From Anaerolineales bacterium (GTDB lineage: Bacteria; Chloroflexota; Anaerolineae; 4572-78; J111): a DNA stretch of 64,000 nucleotides. A model generated the notes under the pieces. That model was not told where the DNA came from and did no database searches. It was given only the letters and a program-made list of their open reading frames with translations. Positions 1 to 7,916 of this stretch are shown here, one piece after another. The stretch is taken from assembly GCA_015075405.1 (NCBI GenBank), contig JABTUK010000001.1, positions 1,922,001 to 1,986,000 of the forward strand. Reading direction: 5' to 3'. Position 1 is the stretch's first letter. Every line of letters begins with the position of its first letter. The position numbers were made by a program, and so were the translations under genes.

Positions 1-617
1 AGAAAGCTGTTTTCCACATCCCCCGGTTCGATGACCGGGCCGTTATAGGAGCCTTTCAAAACATCCTCGTAGGTGAGCAATTTTAGCCCTTCCTCAACTC
101 TTTCTTCCCCATCGTTGATGCCGCCGTGACATTTGATGCAGCGCCGTTCAAAAATAGGCAGGACATCTTTTTGAAAGCTGACCTGACCTGTATCCCCGCC
201 GTCTTCCGGGGCCGGCTCCTCGGTTGGAGCAGGGGCGGGGGTATCGGTGGGGGGCGGGGTTGGCGTAGGAGGTTCCGTAGGCTCAACCGCCGGGGTCTCA
301 ACCGGGTCGGTGGGAGGGGGCGAGCTTGCTTCTGCGCTCACAGGGGTGGGCGTGGCTGCCGGGGTAAACGTAGGCGGCGGCTGAGTGGGGGTGTTGGTGG
401 GCGCGGTAGTTGGCGCAGGTGACGGTTCTGCGGCTGCCAGGGCTGCGGTTTGCTGGGCTTCCGTCCAGCGCAAAAAGCCAAACAACAGGGCGCTCCACAG
501 ACCGATAATTAAAATAATGATAAGCGTCTGGTTCAATAATTGGGCCGGGCTGGGCCAGGCAACTTTGCTCCGGCGCTGCGGGGCAGATCCGGTTTTCCAG
601 AGAGATTTATGACTCAT
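1..617 (-). CDS. Membrane-anchored c-type cytochrome-like protein (3' end outside window)
   Basis: Reading leftward from an ATG at 617, the frame stays open to the window edge, so the C terminus is missing. Residues about 1-30 are polar. A hydrophobic segment follows (LIIILIIGLWSALLFGFL), then a Pro/Thr-rich linker of roughly 80 residues and a domain with one heme-binding motif, CIKCH, near residue 165. The wording around it (FQKDVLPIFERRCIKCHGG) resembles the cytochrome-C domain common in planctomycete-type membrane proteins. I infer a heme protein anchored in the membrane and facing the outside, probably in electron transfer with the DUF2231 and diheme cytochrome genes just upstream on the same strand. 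The heme assignment rests on CxxCH alone; the partner is unknown. Confidence 0.75.
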   Translation of the reverse strand, partial: MSHKSLWKTGSAPQRRSKVAWPSPAQLLNQTLIIILIIGLWSALLFGFLRWTEAQQTAALAAAEPSPAPTTAPTNTPTQPPPTFTPAATPTPVSAEASSPPPTDPVETPAVEPTEPPTPTPPPTDTPAPAPTEEPAPEDGGDTGQVSFQKDVLPIFERRCIKCHGGINDGEERVEEGLKLLTYEDVLKGSYNGPVIEPGDVENSF

Positions 618-629
618 AAGAAAATTAAA

Positions 630-697
630 CCGCAGATTACGCAGATTTCGCAGATAAAAATTAAAATCTGTGCGCTTCGCGTCTGCGAAATCTGCGG
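630..697. repeat. Direct-repeat hairpin (unit CGCAGATT)
   Basis: The left arm carries three degenerate copies of CGCAGATT and the right arm carries the complement (ATCTGTGCG, TCTGCGAAATCTGCGG), so the whole can fold into a long imperfect hairpin. It sits between the DUF2231 gene and the cytochrome-like gene. It is one of the direct-repeat hairpins described in the findings. Confidence 0.8.
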
Positions 698-736
698 AAT
701 TTCATTATTGGTGGCGTACCGTGTGTGTGAACACTC

Positions 737-1177
737 CTAAAACCCATACAAAATAATGCCGCCGATAAAACCCAGCAGCGAGGCCAGGATAAAACTGGCG
801 GCAAAGCCGGCGATGTACAGCACCATGGTCGTGGGCCGCCAGAGCACTTCGGGCTGCCGCCAGCGCACTACGGCGATGGCAGCCGTCAAAACAAACAGGG
901 TAATGGCCAAAAATATTTTTAGATTGATGTAGGGCGCATCGCCCTCAAAGCGAACGAGGTAATCCCGGTAGCCGGTCAACCCGGCAGCCAGGGTGCTAAG
1001 GGCAGCCAGGGTAACGTTATAAAAGGCAGCCCGTTCCAGCGCTTCGTTGCGTTGCCACAGAGCCAGTAACAGAAAAAGCAGGCCAACGCCGGTCAAGGCA
1101 ATGGGAAAATGCACCGTAGGCACGTGCCAGGGATGCGCATCAAAAATGGTGTTAAACAAACCGGTGATAGATTCCAT
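737..1177 (-). CDS. DUF2231 family membrane protein
   Basis: The 146-residue protein has four predicted membrane helices, at about residues 20-45, 50-70, 85-105 and 115-143. It opens with the histidine-containing stretch HPWHVPTVHFPIALTG, which is characteristic of DUF2231. Members of this family often lie beside cytochrome c genes, as here, and are thought to be membrane redox-associated proteins; the biochemical role is not established. No strong Shine-Dalgarno is visible before the ATG at 1177, which lies just downstream of a perfect hairpin at 1197-1234. It is probably co-transcribed with the diheme cytochrome. Confidence 0.75.
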   Translation of the reverse strand: MESITGLFNTIFDAHPWHVPTVHFPIALTGVGLLFLLLALWQRNEALERAAFYNVTLAALSTLAAGLTGYRDYLVRFEGDAPYINLKIFLAITLFVLTAAIAVVRWRQPEVLWRPTTMVLYIAGFAASFILASLLGFIGGIILYGF

Positions 1178-1196
1178 AAAATTGGGGTTTTTTGAT

Positions 1197-1234
1197 GAGC
1201 TAAAGGCACACTTTCTAAAGTGTGCCTTTAGCTC
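1197..1234. repeat. Perfect 18-bp-arm hairpin between two cytochrome-locus genes
   Basis: GAGCTAAAGGCACACTTT, two bases, then its exact reverse complement. No T-run follows on either strand, so it is not a classical intrinsic terminator. It could stabilise the upstream cytochrome transcript or be a small palindromic repeat. Confidence 0.8.
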
Positions 1235-1254
1235 AGGGGAATTGAGCGCAGAAT

Positions 1255-1980
1255 TTAATTTTTAACCATCCGCTGGCGTAGCGCAAACCCGGCCAGAGCC
1301 AGGCCGCCTCCCAGCAAGAGGAAAGCCCAGGGCCAGGCATTATTGGGGCTGCCGCCGGATTGGGGCAGACTGGCCGGCGGCGTTTGACCGGAAACGAGCG
1401 TGTTCAGATAATCGGCAATTTGAGCGGCTTCGTCATTGCTCACTTGGGCTTCACTATATGAGGGCATATTCTCGAACGGGGTGCGCAGTTGGTTGATGAC
1501 GACATCGGCTGTAGGCGTAACCCCCCGCTGGACAAACCCCTCGATGATCCGCCCCTGGCCCGTCGAGACCACATCTTCGTGACAGGCGACACAGTTCTTT
1601 TGGATCATCAGTTCCTGGCCGGGGTGGGTGGCAGCAATGCCGGGGTCTGCTCGCTGAAAATCACCGGTTGGATCGGGCAGGGCGGTGATATAAGCGTGCA
1701 TGTCTCTAATTTGCTGGTCTGACACTTGAGCTTCGGAGAAACGGGGCATAAAGCGGCGGGGATTGCGGACCTGGGCAATCCATTCATCTTCGGTCAGGGT
1801 GCTGTTGGCCAACGGGCGACCAAATTTCCCTTCGCCCGCCGGTCCGTGGCAGGCGGCGCACTGCCAGACTTGTTGTTCCCAAGCCGTTTTGCCGGCGTCG
1901 GGGTCCTGGGCCAGGGCTATCGAGGTGGTCAACACAAACAAGAGCATTACTGCTGGAAGCAAAATAATTGATCTTCGCAT
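1255..1980 (-). CDS. Diheme c-type cytochrome with C-terminal membrane anchor
   Basis: The protein has a signal peptide (RRSIILLPAVMLLFVLTTSIALA) and two cytochrome c domains. The heme motifs are CAACH near residue 40 and CVACH near residue 130, each followed by a plausible Met ligand region (FMPRFSEAQ, NMPSYSEAQ). The C terminus reads LPQSGG, a hydrophobic helix, then RQR, which looks like an LPxTG-type cell-wall or membrane anchor. The AGGAGG at about 1996-2001 could serve the ATG at 1980 (long spacing) or an in-frame TTG at 1989 (short spacing); I chose the ATG. It likely shuttles electrons on the outer membrane face with its DUF2231 neighbour. Confidence 0.85.
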   Translation of the reverse strand: MRRSIILLPAVMLLFVLTTSIALAQDPDAGKTAWEQQVWQCAACHGPAGEGKFGRPLANSTLTEDEWIAQVRNPRRFMPRFSEAQVSDQQIRDMHAYITALPDPTGDFQRADPGIAATHPGQELMIQKNCVACHEDVVSTGQGRIIEGFVQRGVTPTADVVINQLRTPFENMPSYSEAQVSNDEAAQIADYLNTLVSGQTPPASLPQSGGSPNNAWPWAFLLLGGGLALAGFALRQRMVKN

Positions 1981-2094
1981 GTCAATCAAAAACCCTCCTT
2001 AAAAATTGTTTGGTTTCTTGAATAAACGACGAGCCAGTTGACGCCAATTTTTCTTCATCCACCTCCCTATTGACTAAATTTCTATCGTGGAAGA

Positions 2095-2192
2095 TCAGTG
2101 GATCCAAATTTGAGGAGCCAGCACGCCCACGCGCGGCGGTGTTCGGCACGTGGGCGTGCCCGCTTCGCGTCCTCGGAAAATTGGATCCACTG
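2095..2192. repeat. MITE-like palindromic element, family A copy 1
   Basis: The termini are inverted: CAGTGGATCCAAATTTGAGG at the left and CCTCGGAAAATTGGATCCACTG at the right (in two parts). The interior is a GC-rich hairpin with CACGCCCACG / CGTGGGCGTG arms. Related copies lie at 2377, 24933 and 40623. Confidence 0.85.
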
Positions 2193-2376
2193 AAGATAGC
2201 GTTGATAACCGGGTAATCTACATTAGCCGGGCGCAGGATAAGGTCTGTCGCCCGTTTATCAAAAATAGATACGTAGCCCAAACAATTTTGGATTTGATTT
2301 TGCCGACTAAATGCTGAGAATATGCTGAGAAATTTAACTGGAACCCATCCCTAATCCAGCAGAGGCAGCGCCTGGA

Positions 2377-2473
2377 CTCAGTAAATCCAATTTTGAGGGG
2401 CCAGCACGTCCTCGTGCGACTTCGTTCGGCACGTAGGCGTGCCTCACTCCTCGGAAAAAATTGTATCTACTGA
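2377..2473. repeat. MITE-like palindromic element, family A copy 2
   Basis: It begins CTCAGTAAATCCAATTTTG and ends ATTGTATCTACTGAG, which are imperfect inverted repeats of each other. The interior (CCAGCACG...CGTAGGCGTG) is clearly homologous to copy 1, less than 200 bases away. It abuts the 3' end of the anti-sigma gene. Confidence 0.8.
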
Positions 2474-2529
2474 GACTGCTGCGACCGCAGGAGGTGGTAA
2501 ATACCCTCATTTGCAGATGGGGTGGCGTT

Positions 2530-3255
2530 TTAATTGAGGGTACCAGCCAGCACTTTTTCGCCGGTTGGTTCGGAACTGCCGCCGGCTGGCTCAACGCTGA
2601 CATCACAGCCTGAATATTCAAAGAGATTTTTGGGCGCCCTGATTCGCCCGCCGCCATAGCCGTATTCGTCAACGGAGAAAACAGCCCCGCTGGTCCGGTA
2701 GCCGTTTTGCAGCAGCCATAATTGATACTGGTAATTGGGTTCGAGTGGGGGTAAGTCATCCACCACAAAAGCGCCGTTTTGCCCATCCGCGCCGATCAGC
2801 ACAAAACCGGCTGCGCCGGGAGCCAGGCCGGTCAAGGGGATGGCTCGCATCCCGCCTGAGCGGGTGACGGCTTCAAGCCGGGTGAGGCGCTGCCAGAGCA
2901 AAAAGTTGCTGGCAGTTAACACCAGAATTAAGAGGAAAGAGGCTATGCCCCAGGCCAGCACGGCCCGTTGGCTAAGTTGGGGCCAGCGTTGCCAGCGGTT
3001 GGGCCGGGGTTGGCCGGCGGGGATTGATGGCGCTTTCTGCGCTCTTGCTAGCAACTGGCGTTTCAAATCGGCGGAGGGCAGGGCGTCGGGGACGGCCAGA
3101 GCCAATTCAGCGACCACGGCCTGATAAGCGGCCAGTTCCGCCGCGCAAACTGGGCAGTTTTGCGCGTGCTTAGACACCGCTATATGCTCAGCAGGGTCTA
3201 AACTGCCCAGGGCATAAGCGGGCAGTAATTCTAAAACATGGTTGTCAGCAGCCAT
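2530..3255 (-). CDS. Anti-sigma factor, RskA/zinc-finger type
   Basis: The N-terminal 50 residues carry the anti-sigma zinc motif H-x3-C-x2-C (KHAQNCPVC) of the ZAS/zf-HC2 group. One membrane helix lies at about residues 98-118 (VLAWGIASFLLILVLTAS). An extracytoplasmic C-terminal domain follows (YQYQLWLLQNG, GAVFSVDEYG) that matches the anti-sigma-K RskA domain. It lies 69 bases downstream of, and on the same strand as, an ECF sigma factor gene, which is the usual arrangement. It should hold the sigma factor at the membrane until released by an external signal. Confidence 0.88.
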   Translation of the reverse strand: MAADNHVLELLPAYALGSLDPAEHIAVSKHAQNCPVCAAELAAYQAVVAELALAVPDALPSADLKRQLLARAQKAPSIPAGQPRPNRWQRWPQLSQRAVLAWGIASFLLILVLTASNFLLWQRLTRLEAVTRSGGMRAIPLTGLAPGAAGFVLIGADGQNGAFVVDDLPPLEPNYQYQLWLLQNGYRTSGAVFSVDEYGYGGGRIRAPKNLFEYSGCDVSVEPAGGSSEPTGEKVLAGTLN

Positions 3256-3324
3256 ACCCTCATACCTGAATCAATGGTTCTGTAGATTCATACGCAAATC
3301 GAAAAGTTTTGGATTTAGGCAAAA

Positions 3325-3900
3325 TTACCCATCAGGCAGCATTTGGCGGAGTTTCTGCATGGCGGAACGCAGCCGGGTTTTTACTGTTCCTAACGGCTCT
3401 TGCAATATTTCGGCAATCTGGCGATGGGTGTACCCTTTGAAATAGGCCAGGGCCAGAGCCTCCTTTTGTTCCGCCGGCAGTTGCGCCACCGCTGTCCGCA
3501 CCTGCTCTCGTCGCAAGGTAAGTTCCACTACTTCTTGGGGGCCGTTACTGTTAAAACTGGCGGCGTCGGGGACATCGGCCCAGCTGACCAGGTTTCGTTC
3601 CCAACGAGTCCGGCGCTGGCGCAGGATGTCAATGGCGCGATGGCGGGTCAGGCTGAGCAGCCAGGTGATCACTTTGGACTGCTCGGCCCGATAGGTCTCA
3701 GCCTTTTCCCAAACCCGAGTAAAAACGTCCAGGGTGATTTCCTCGGCAGCGGCGTGATCGGCCACCGAGTTCAAAGCCAGGCTAAAAACCAGACGGTGAT
3801 AACGCTCGTACAATTCAGCCAGCGCATCCGGTTCGGCGCAGGCGACAAGCGCAATCAGTTCAACGTCGTCCAGCTTTGAATAATCAACGTGGGATTTCAT
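3325..3900 (-). CDS. RNA polymerase ECF sigma factor (SigK-like)
   Basis: This 191-residue protein has sigma region 2 at about residues 20-90 (ALAELYERYHRLVFSLAL, then ITWLLSLTRHRAIDILRQ) and region 4 at about 135-188 (LPAEQKEALALAYFKGYT, then a helix-turn-helix ending GTVKTRLRSAMQKLRQ). Pairing with an RskA-type anti-sigma places it in the SigK-like ECF group. The ATG at 3900 fits the expected N terminus. The regulon is unknown; the neighbouring cytochrome genes are candidates by position only. Confidence 0.92.
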   Translation of the reverse strand: MKSHVDYSKLDDVELIALVACAEPDALAELYERYHRLVFSLALNSVADHAAAEEITLDVFTRVWEKAETYRAEQSKVITWLLSLTRHRAIDILRQRRTRWERNLVSWADVPDAASFNSNGPQEVVELTLRREQVRTAVAQLPAEQKEALALAYFKGYTHRQIAEILQEPLGTVKTRLRSAMQKLRQMLPDG

Positions 3901-3939
3901 GGTTTAAGGCTGAAAACTCCCTTGCCCCCCTCCTGAGGA

Positions 3940-3995
3940 GATTGGAGATTAGAGGTTGGGGTTGAAGAATCTCTAATCTCCAATCTCTAATCTCT
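3940..3995. repeat. Direct-repeat hairpin (unit GATTGGAGATTAGAG)
   Basis: GATTGGAGATTAGAG at 3940-3954 is perfectly complementary to CTCTAATCTCCAATC at 3971-3985. Extra partial units (TCTAATCTC) follow. The same unit reappears about 56 kb away at 59860-59919. It lies between valS and the sigma factor gene. Confidence 0.9.
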
Positions 3996-4000
3996 CTACC

Positions 4001-6715
4001 CTACCCCAACTCTTTGAGGCGTTCCCAAATCTTGCTGGCCTGAAGTTCCAGATCGGCCAGTTGCTCGCGCTCCTTTTCCACTACTGCAGCGGGGGCTTTT
4101 TGGGTAAAATTGGGATTGCTGAGCTTCACTTTACTGGCGGCAATCCGCTTTTCAAGCTGGGCCACTTCCTTATGCCAGCGCGCCCGTTCGGCCTCCAAAT
4201 CAATCATACCGGCCAGCGGTAAATAGATTTCGATGCCGCCGCTAATCACCTCGACCACCGACTGCGCCGGTTTTTGGTCAAGCATAGCTGCCACGTAGAA
4301 GTCATCCTTCTCCAAACGGGCCAACGCGATTATAATCTCCTGGTGTTTGGTGATTAGTTCGTAGTTGGCTCCAGCAGCAATCGAGGCAGCAATCTTTTTA
4401 GCCGGTTCGACATTATATTCAGACCGAATATTGCGAATGGCCCGGATCATTTCAATCAGCAGGTCCATCTGCGCTTCGGCTTCTTCATCAAGGCCGGTGT
4501 GGCTGGGGGTTGGCCAGGGGGTCATCATCAGGCTGTCGCCTTCGTGCGGCAGGTGCTGCCAGGCGGCTTCGGTGACAAAGGGGATGAAAGGATGGAGCAG
4601 CCGCAGCACGTGCTCCAACACGTAGACCAGCACCCGCCGGGCCGTGGCCTGGGCGCGGGCATCGGTGCCGTAGAGCCGAATTTTGGCAATCTCGATGTAC
4701 CAATCGGCAAACTCGCTCCAGAAGAAATCGTAGAGCTGGCGGCCCGCCTCGCCAAAGTTGTACTCGTCCATCAAGCGGGTCACTTCGGCAATGAGGCGGT
4801 TGTGCCGGCTCAAAATCCAGCGATCCGGCAGAGACAACCCCGACAGGTTCCACGTCCCCGACCCCGATTGAAAGGCCGTGCCGGTGTTGTTGACCACAAA
4901 ACGGGTGGCGTTCCAGATTTTGTTGCAGAAGTTGCGGTTGGCGGCAATGCGCTCCATGGATAAATTCATATCGTTGCCCGGCGCGGAGCCGGTGAGCAGG
5001 GTAAAGCGCAGGGCGTCTGTGCCGTACTCGTCCATCACTTCCAGCGGGTCAATCACATTGCCGGATGTTTTGCTCATCTTGCGGCCATGCTCGTCGCGAA
5101 TCAGGCCGTGCAAATAGACGGTGTTGAACGGAGCTTGCTCGGTGTATTCCAGGCCGCTCATAATCATGCGGGCCACCCAGAAAAAGAGAATATCGTAGCC
5201 GGTTTCCATGACCGAGGTGGGGTAGTAGCGGCGCAGGTCGGGCGTGTCGTCGGGCCAGCCCAAAGTGGAAAAGGGCCACAGGCCAGAGCTAAACCAGGTG
5301 TCCAGCACGTCGGGGTCCTGCTCGATTCTTTTGCTGTGACAGTGAGCGCACTCGGTCGGGTCCTGCCGGGCAACAGTCATGTCGCCGCAGTCGGCGCAAT
5401 ACCAAACCGGGATGCGATGGCCCCACCATAACTGGCGGCTGATACACCAATCGCGGATGTTCTCCAGCCAGTTGTTGTAAATTTTGGTAAAGCGCTCCGG
5501 GATAATCTTGATGTCGCCGTTGGCCACGGCGGCCAGGCCCTTGTCGGCCAGCGGCCTCATTTTGACAAACCACTGGGTTGAAACCAACGGCTCGACCACT
5601 TCGCCGCCCCGCTGTGAGCGCGGCACTTGCAACCGGTGGGGTTTGACCTCCAACGTCAGCCCGGCCGCTTCCATGTCGGCCCACAATTTTTGGCGACATT
5701 CAAAACGGTCTAGCCCTTGATAGGGGCCGGCGTTTTGATTCATGGTGGCGTCTTTGTTCATGACGTTGATGATGGGCAGGTTGTGCTTCCGGCCAATTTC
5801 AAAGTCGTTGGGGTCGTGGCCGGGGGTGATTTTCAGCGCCCCGCTGCCAAACTCACGGTCCACGTAAGGGTCGGCAATCACCGGGATCAGGCGGCCCAGG
5901 ATAGGGACCATCACATTGCGGCCCACAAAACGCTGGTAGCGCTCATCGTCCGGGTGGACGGCCACGGCGGTATCGCCCAAAATGGTTTCGGGCCGGGTGG
6001 TTGCTACGGCGATATACTCCTCCGACCCCCTCCCGGCCTCCCCCTCTGAGGGGGAGGAGGAATCATCGGCCAGCATGTATTTGAAATAATAGAGCTTGCC
6101 TTCTTCTTCGCTGTATTCCACCTCCAAATCACTGACGGCGGTTTGCAGGCCGGGCGACCAGTTGATCAGGTATTCGCCCCGGTAAATCAGGCCGCGCTCA
6201 TACAGAGTCACAAAAGCCTCACGCACGGCCCGCGACAGGCCCTCATCCATGGTAAATCTTTCCCGGTCCCAATCACACGATGCGCCCAAACGGCGGTGCT
6301 GCTGCTGAATGGCGCCGCTGTATTTTTCTTTCCAGGCCCAGGTCCGTTCCAGAAACTTTTCGCGGCCAATCTCCTCGCGGCTGGTGCCTTCATTGCGCAG
6401 GGCGCGTTCCACCTGCAACTGGGTGGCGATACCGGCGTGGTCGGTGCCGGGAACCCACAGCGCCGCCTTGCCATGCATGCGCTGGTAGCGAATCAGCAAA
6501 TCCTCAATCGAGGCGGTGATGGCATGGCCCAGGTGCAGCGCACCGGTCACATTGGGCGGCGGCATCGAGATGACAAACGGCTCGGCTGTGGGGCCGGCAA
6601 TCTCCGGTTTGAAATACCCCTTGCTTTCCCACCAATCATAAATGGGCTGTTCAAACAATTTGGGGTCGTAGGCTTTAGCCATATCATTGGGGTCAATGGG
6701 TAGTTGTTTGGGCAT
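4001..6715 (-). CDS. valS: Valine--tRNA ligase
   Basis: This class I aminoacyl-tRNA synthetase of 904 residues charges tRNA-Val. The HIGH-type motif is HLGH near residue 61, within PPPNVTGALHLGHA. The KMSKS loop (GRKMSKTSGN) is near residue 550. The C terminus holds the ValRS coiled-coil arm (ARWHKEVAQLEKRIAASKVK). The ATG at 6715 is preceded by AGGAGG seven bases upstream; an upstream in-frame start would add 13 unlikely residues. Transcription is controlled by a T-box leader. Residues about 218-231 (SSSPSEGEAGRGSE) are an extra loop between the usual 'LAD' and 'ATTRPET' segments, encoded by a palindromic repeat. Confidence 0.97.
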   Translation of the reverse strand: MPKQLPIDPNDMAKAYDPKLFEQPIYDWWESKGYFKPEIAGPTAEPFVISMPPPNVTGALHLGHAITASIEDLLIRYQRMHGKAALWVPGTDHAGIATQLQVERALRNEGTSREEIGREKFLERTWAWKEKYSGAIQQQHRRLGASCDWDRERFTMDEGLSRAVREAFVTLYERGLIYRGEYLINWSPGLQTAVSDLEVEYSEEEGKLYYFKYMLADDSSSPSEGEAGRGSEEYIAVATTRPETILGDTAVAVHPDDERYQRFVGRNVMVPILGRLIPVIADPYVDREFGSGALKITPGHDPNDFEIGRKHNLPIINVMNKDATMNQNAGPYQGLDRFECRQKLWADMEAAGLTLEVKPHRLQVPRSQRGGEVVEPLVSTQWFVKMRPLADKGLAAVANGDIKIIPERFTKIYNNWLENIRDWCISRQLWWGHRIPVWYCADCGDMTVARQDPTECAHCHSKRIEQDPDVLDTWFSSGLWPFSTLGWPDDTPDLRRYYPTSVMETGYDILFFWVARMIMSGLEYTEQAPFNTVYLHGLIRDEHGRKMSKTSGNVIDPLEVMDEYGTDALRFTLLTGSAPGNDMNLSMERIAANRNFCNKIWNATRFVVNNTGTAFQSGSGTWNLSGLSLPDRWILSRHNRLIAEVTRLMDEYNFGEAGRQLYDFFWSEFADWYIEIAKIRLYGTDARAQATARRVLVYVLEHVLRLLHPFIPFVTEAAWQHLPHEGDSLMMTPWPTPSHTGLDEEAEAQMDLLIEMIRAIRNIRSEYNVEPAKKIAASIAAGANYELITKHQEIIIALARLEKDDFYVAAMLDQKPAQSVVEVISGGIEIYLPLAGMIDLEAERARWHKEVAQLEKRIAASKVKLSNPNFTQKAPAAVVEKEREQLADLELQASKIWERLKELG
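6021..6063. repeat. Palindromic repeat inserted in frame inside valS
   Basis: CCTCCCCCTCTGAGGGGGAGG forms the core (split here: CCTCCCCCT, CTG, AGGGGGAGG). It is flanked by CCGACCCCCTCCCGG. It resembles the intergenic repeat at 6741-6792 and encodes about 14 residues not normally present in ValRS. Confidence 0.75.
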
Positions 6716-6740
6716 AGCTATTCCTCCTGAAGCGACCGCT

Positions 6741-6792
6741 GACCCCCACCCCAAACCCTCCCCCTCTTAGGGGGAGGGCTAGGGAGGGGGTC
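6741..6792. repeat. GC-rich palindrome between the T-box terminator and valS
   Basis: GACCCCC at the left pairs with GGGGGTC at the right, and CCCTCCCCCT pairs with AGGGGGAGGG in the centre. It lies in the untranslated leader just upstream of the valS ribosome binding site. Similar GC palindromes are found inside valS and pheT and at 63360. Confidence 0.85.
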
Positions 6793-6802
6793 CGGTCGTA
6801 AA

Positions 6803-7120
6803 TTAAAAATCCCTTTCCATCCTCAAGGACGAAAGGGATAATACTTCGCGGTACCACCTTGATTATCAGTAATCAGTAGTCAGTAGTCAGTAATCAGATT
6901 TTTTTCTGATTACTGATTACTGGCTACTGCCTATTGGCTACTGATCTCTCTTGACGCGCTAACGGGCGTACCCGGAATAATCTACTGGGGTTGAAAATTA
7001 ACCGGTTGGACTACTCGACTCCCAGGCTACCTTCAGCAGCGATGACTGAGCAGGGCTTACAGCTTATAACCCTGCCTCTCTGGCAGCTTCAGACTGCTTA
7101 CTCTTCCTGTTCAAGGTCAT
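6803..7120 (-). promoter_or_regulatory. T-box riboswitch controlling valS
   Basis: On the minus strand the T-box signature AAGGTGGTACCGCG lies at 6847-6860. It is followed by a terminator hairpin (ATCCCTTTC...GAAAGGGAT, then TTTTT) ending near 6805. Upstream are the Stem I elements: AGGAAGAGTAAG, AGAGAG, and a distal hairpin GCAGGG...CCCTGC. A specifier loop reads GAAGGTAG, in which GTA (Val) is a candidate specifier; the register is not certain. Uncharged tRNA-Val should stabilise the antiterminator and allow read-through into valS. A direct-repeat hairpin at 6864-6944 occupies the linker just before the T-box sequence. Confidence 0.95.
6864..6944. repeat. Direct-repeat hairpin (unit ATCAGTA) inside the T-box leader
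   Basis: The left arm is four to five degenerate copies of ATCAGTAGTC. The right arm is the complement (TGATTACTGATTACTGGC). A run of seven T lies in the loop. It sits between the Stem I/II region and the antiterminator of the valS T-box, where Stem III is normally found. The same unit recurs at 13721-13790 and as a single arm near 41390-41415. Confidence 0.9.
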
Positions 7121-7153
7121 TGCAGGGATGCAGCATCCCTTAAGTTAGGGCAT

Positions 7154-7182
7154 AGTATAGCCAACTATAAGCGGTGTGTCAA
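7154..7182 (-). promoter_or_regulatory. Sigma70 promoter of the valS T-box transcript
   Basis: On the minus strand a perfect TTGACA (7177-7182) is followed after exactly 17 bases by TATACT (7154-7159). The predicted start, near 7147, is just upstream of the T-box Stem I. Confidence 0.9.
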
Positions 7183-7210
7183 GTGTTGTTTCGCAGCAAC
7201 GACGGCAAAA

Positions 7211-7765
7211 TTAGGCCAAAAAGCGGAGCAGCCAGGTGGCCGAGTTGATAGCAGCCCAACAGATGATGAGGGTTTTAATACTTTTGCCCAGCCAGCAGGC
7301 CAGGATAAATTTGTAATAGGGATATTTGGACGCGCCTGCGGCCAGCCCGGCCAGATCAATCAACGGGTTGGGGATGACTGACAGCACAAAGACAGTAGCC
7401 ATGCCGTGACGTTCCATCCAGGTGTGCAAACGCTGGTACATGTGCCGATTTTCAATGACGCCGCTGCCGCCATAGCCGGCCAGATAAGCGGTTGACTCAC
7501 CCAGGGCTTCGCCGACCGCGCCGACCAGGGCAACCAGCCACCACTCGTTGGGCAGCGCCAGGGCCGTGCCGATGGTCACAGCGACGCCCGGCACCGGCAG
7601 GGCAATGGTCGCGTTGGCCAGTAAACTGGCTAAAAACACGCCCGGATAGCCGTACTGGCGTAGTTGTTCAATATCGAAGCGTGAGGCAAAGATGGCAATG
7701 CCCACCGTAATACCCACTGCCAGCAAAATAGAGCCGGCCCGGCTTAAAATTTGCCAGGCGCTCAA
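7211..7765 (-). CDS. VTT-domain (SNARE-associated/DedA-like) membrane protein
   Basis: The 184-residue hydrophobic protein has about five membrane segments. Motifs are typical of the YqaA/VTT branch of the DedA superfamily: ANATIALPVPG, GAVGEALGESTAYLAGYGG and SVIPNPLIDLAGLAAG. These proteins are thought to act in lipid scrambling or membrane homeostasis; the substrate is not evident here. No ATG precedes the conserved part. The listed start is TTG at 7765. A CTG at 7825, nine bases after AGGA, would add about 20 residues and is a real alternative. Confidence 0.8.
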   Translation of the reverse strand: MSAWQILSRAGSILLAVGITVGIAIFASRFDIEQLRQYGYPGVFLASLLANATIALPVPGVAVTIGTALALPNEWWLVALVGAVGEALGESTAYLAGYGGSGVIENRHMYQRLHTWMERHGMATVFVLSVIPNPLIDLAGLAAGASKYPYYKFILACWLGKSIKTLIICWAAINSATWLLRFLA

Positions 7766-7916
7766 CTTTTGACTGCTGGGTGGTTCGGTTGGCGCTGGCT
7801 TCAGGGAGGTTATTGGTTCAGTCAGAGAAAGAGATCCTTTTGTTGCAGCGAGGATAAAATTCGGTGGTTAGTTTACCATGAGGGGAAAGAAATAAGAAAT
7901 AAGAAATAAGAAATTT

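Larger units (their letters stand above)
1981..2529. other. Intergenic region occupied by two palindromic elements
   Basis: This is about 550 bases without a credible gene. It holds the leader of the diheme cytochrome and two related inverted-repeat elements (2095-2192 and 2377-2473), listed separately. Short reading frames crossing it have no family resemblance and translate the repeats. Confidence 0.7.

Noticed and set aside
1255..1390. LPQSG sequence as a sortase signal in the diheme cytochrome
   Set aside because: The motif is only LPxxG-like and no sortase gene is in the window; a plain C-terminal anchor is enough.
2334..2786. Minus-strand frame of 150 codons
   Set aside because: It overlaps the anti-sigma gene out of frame and then translates the family A repeat.
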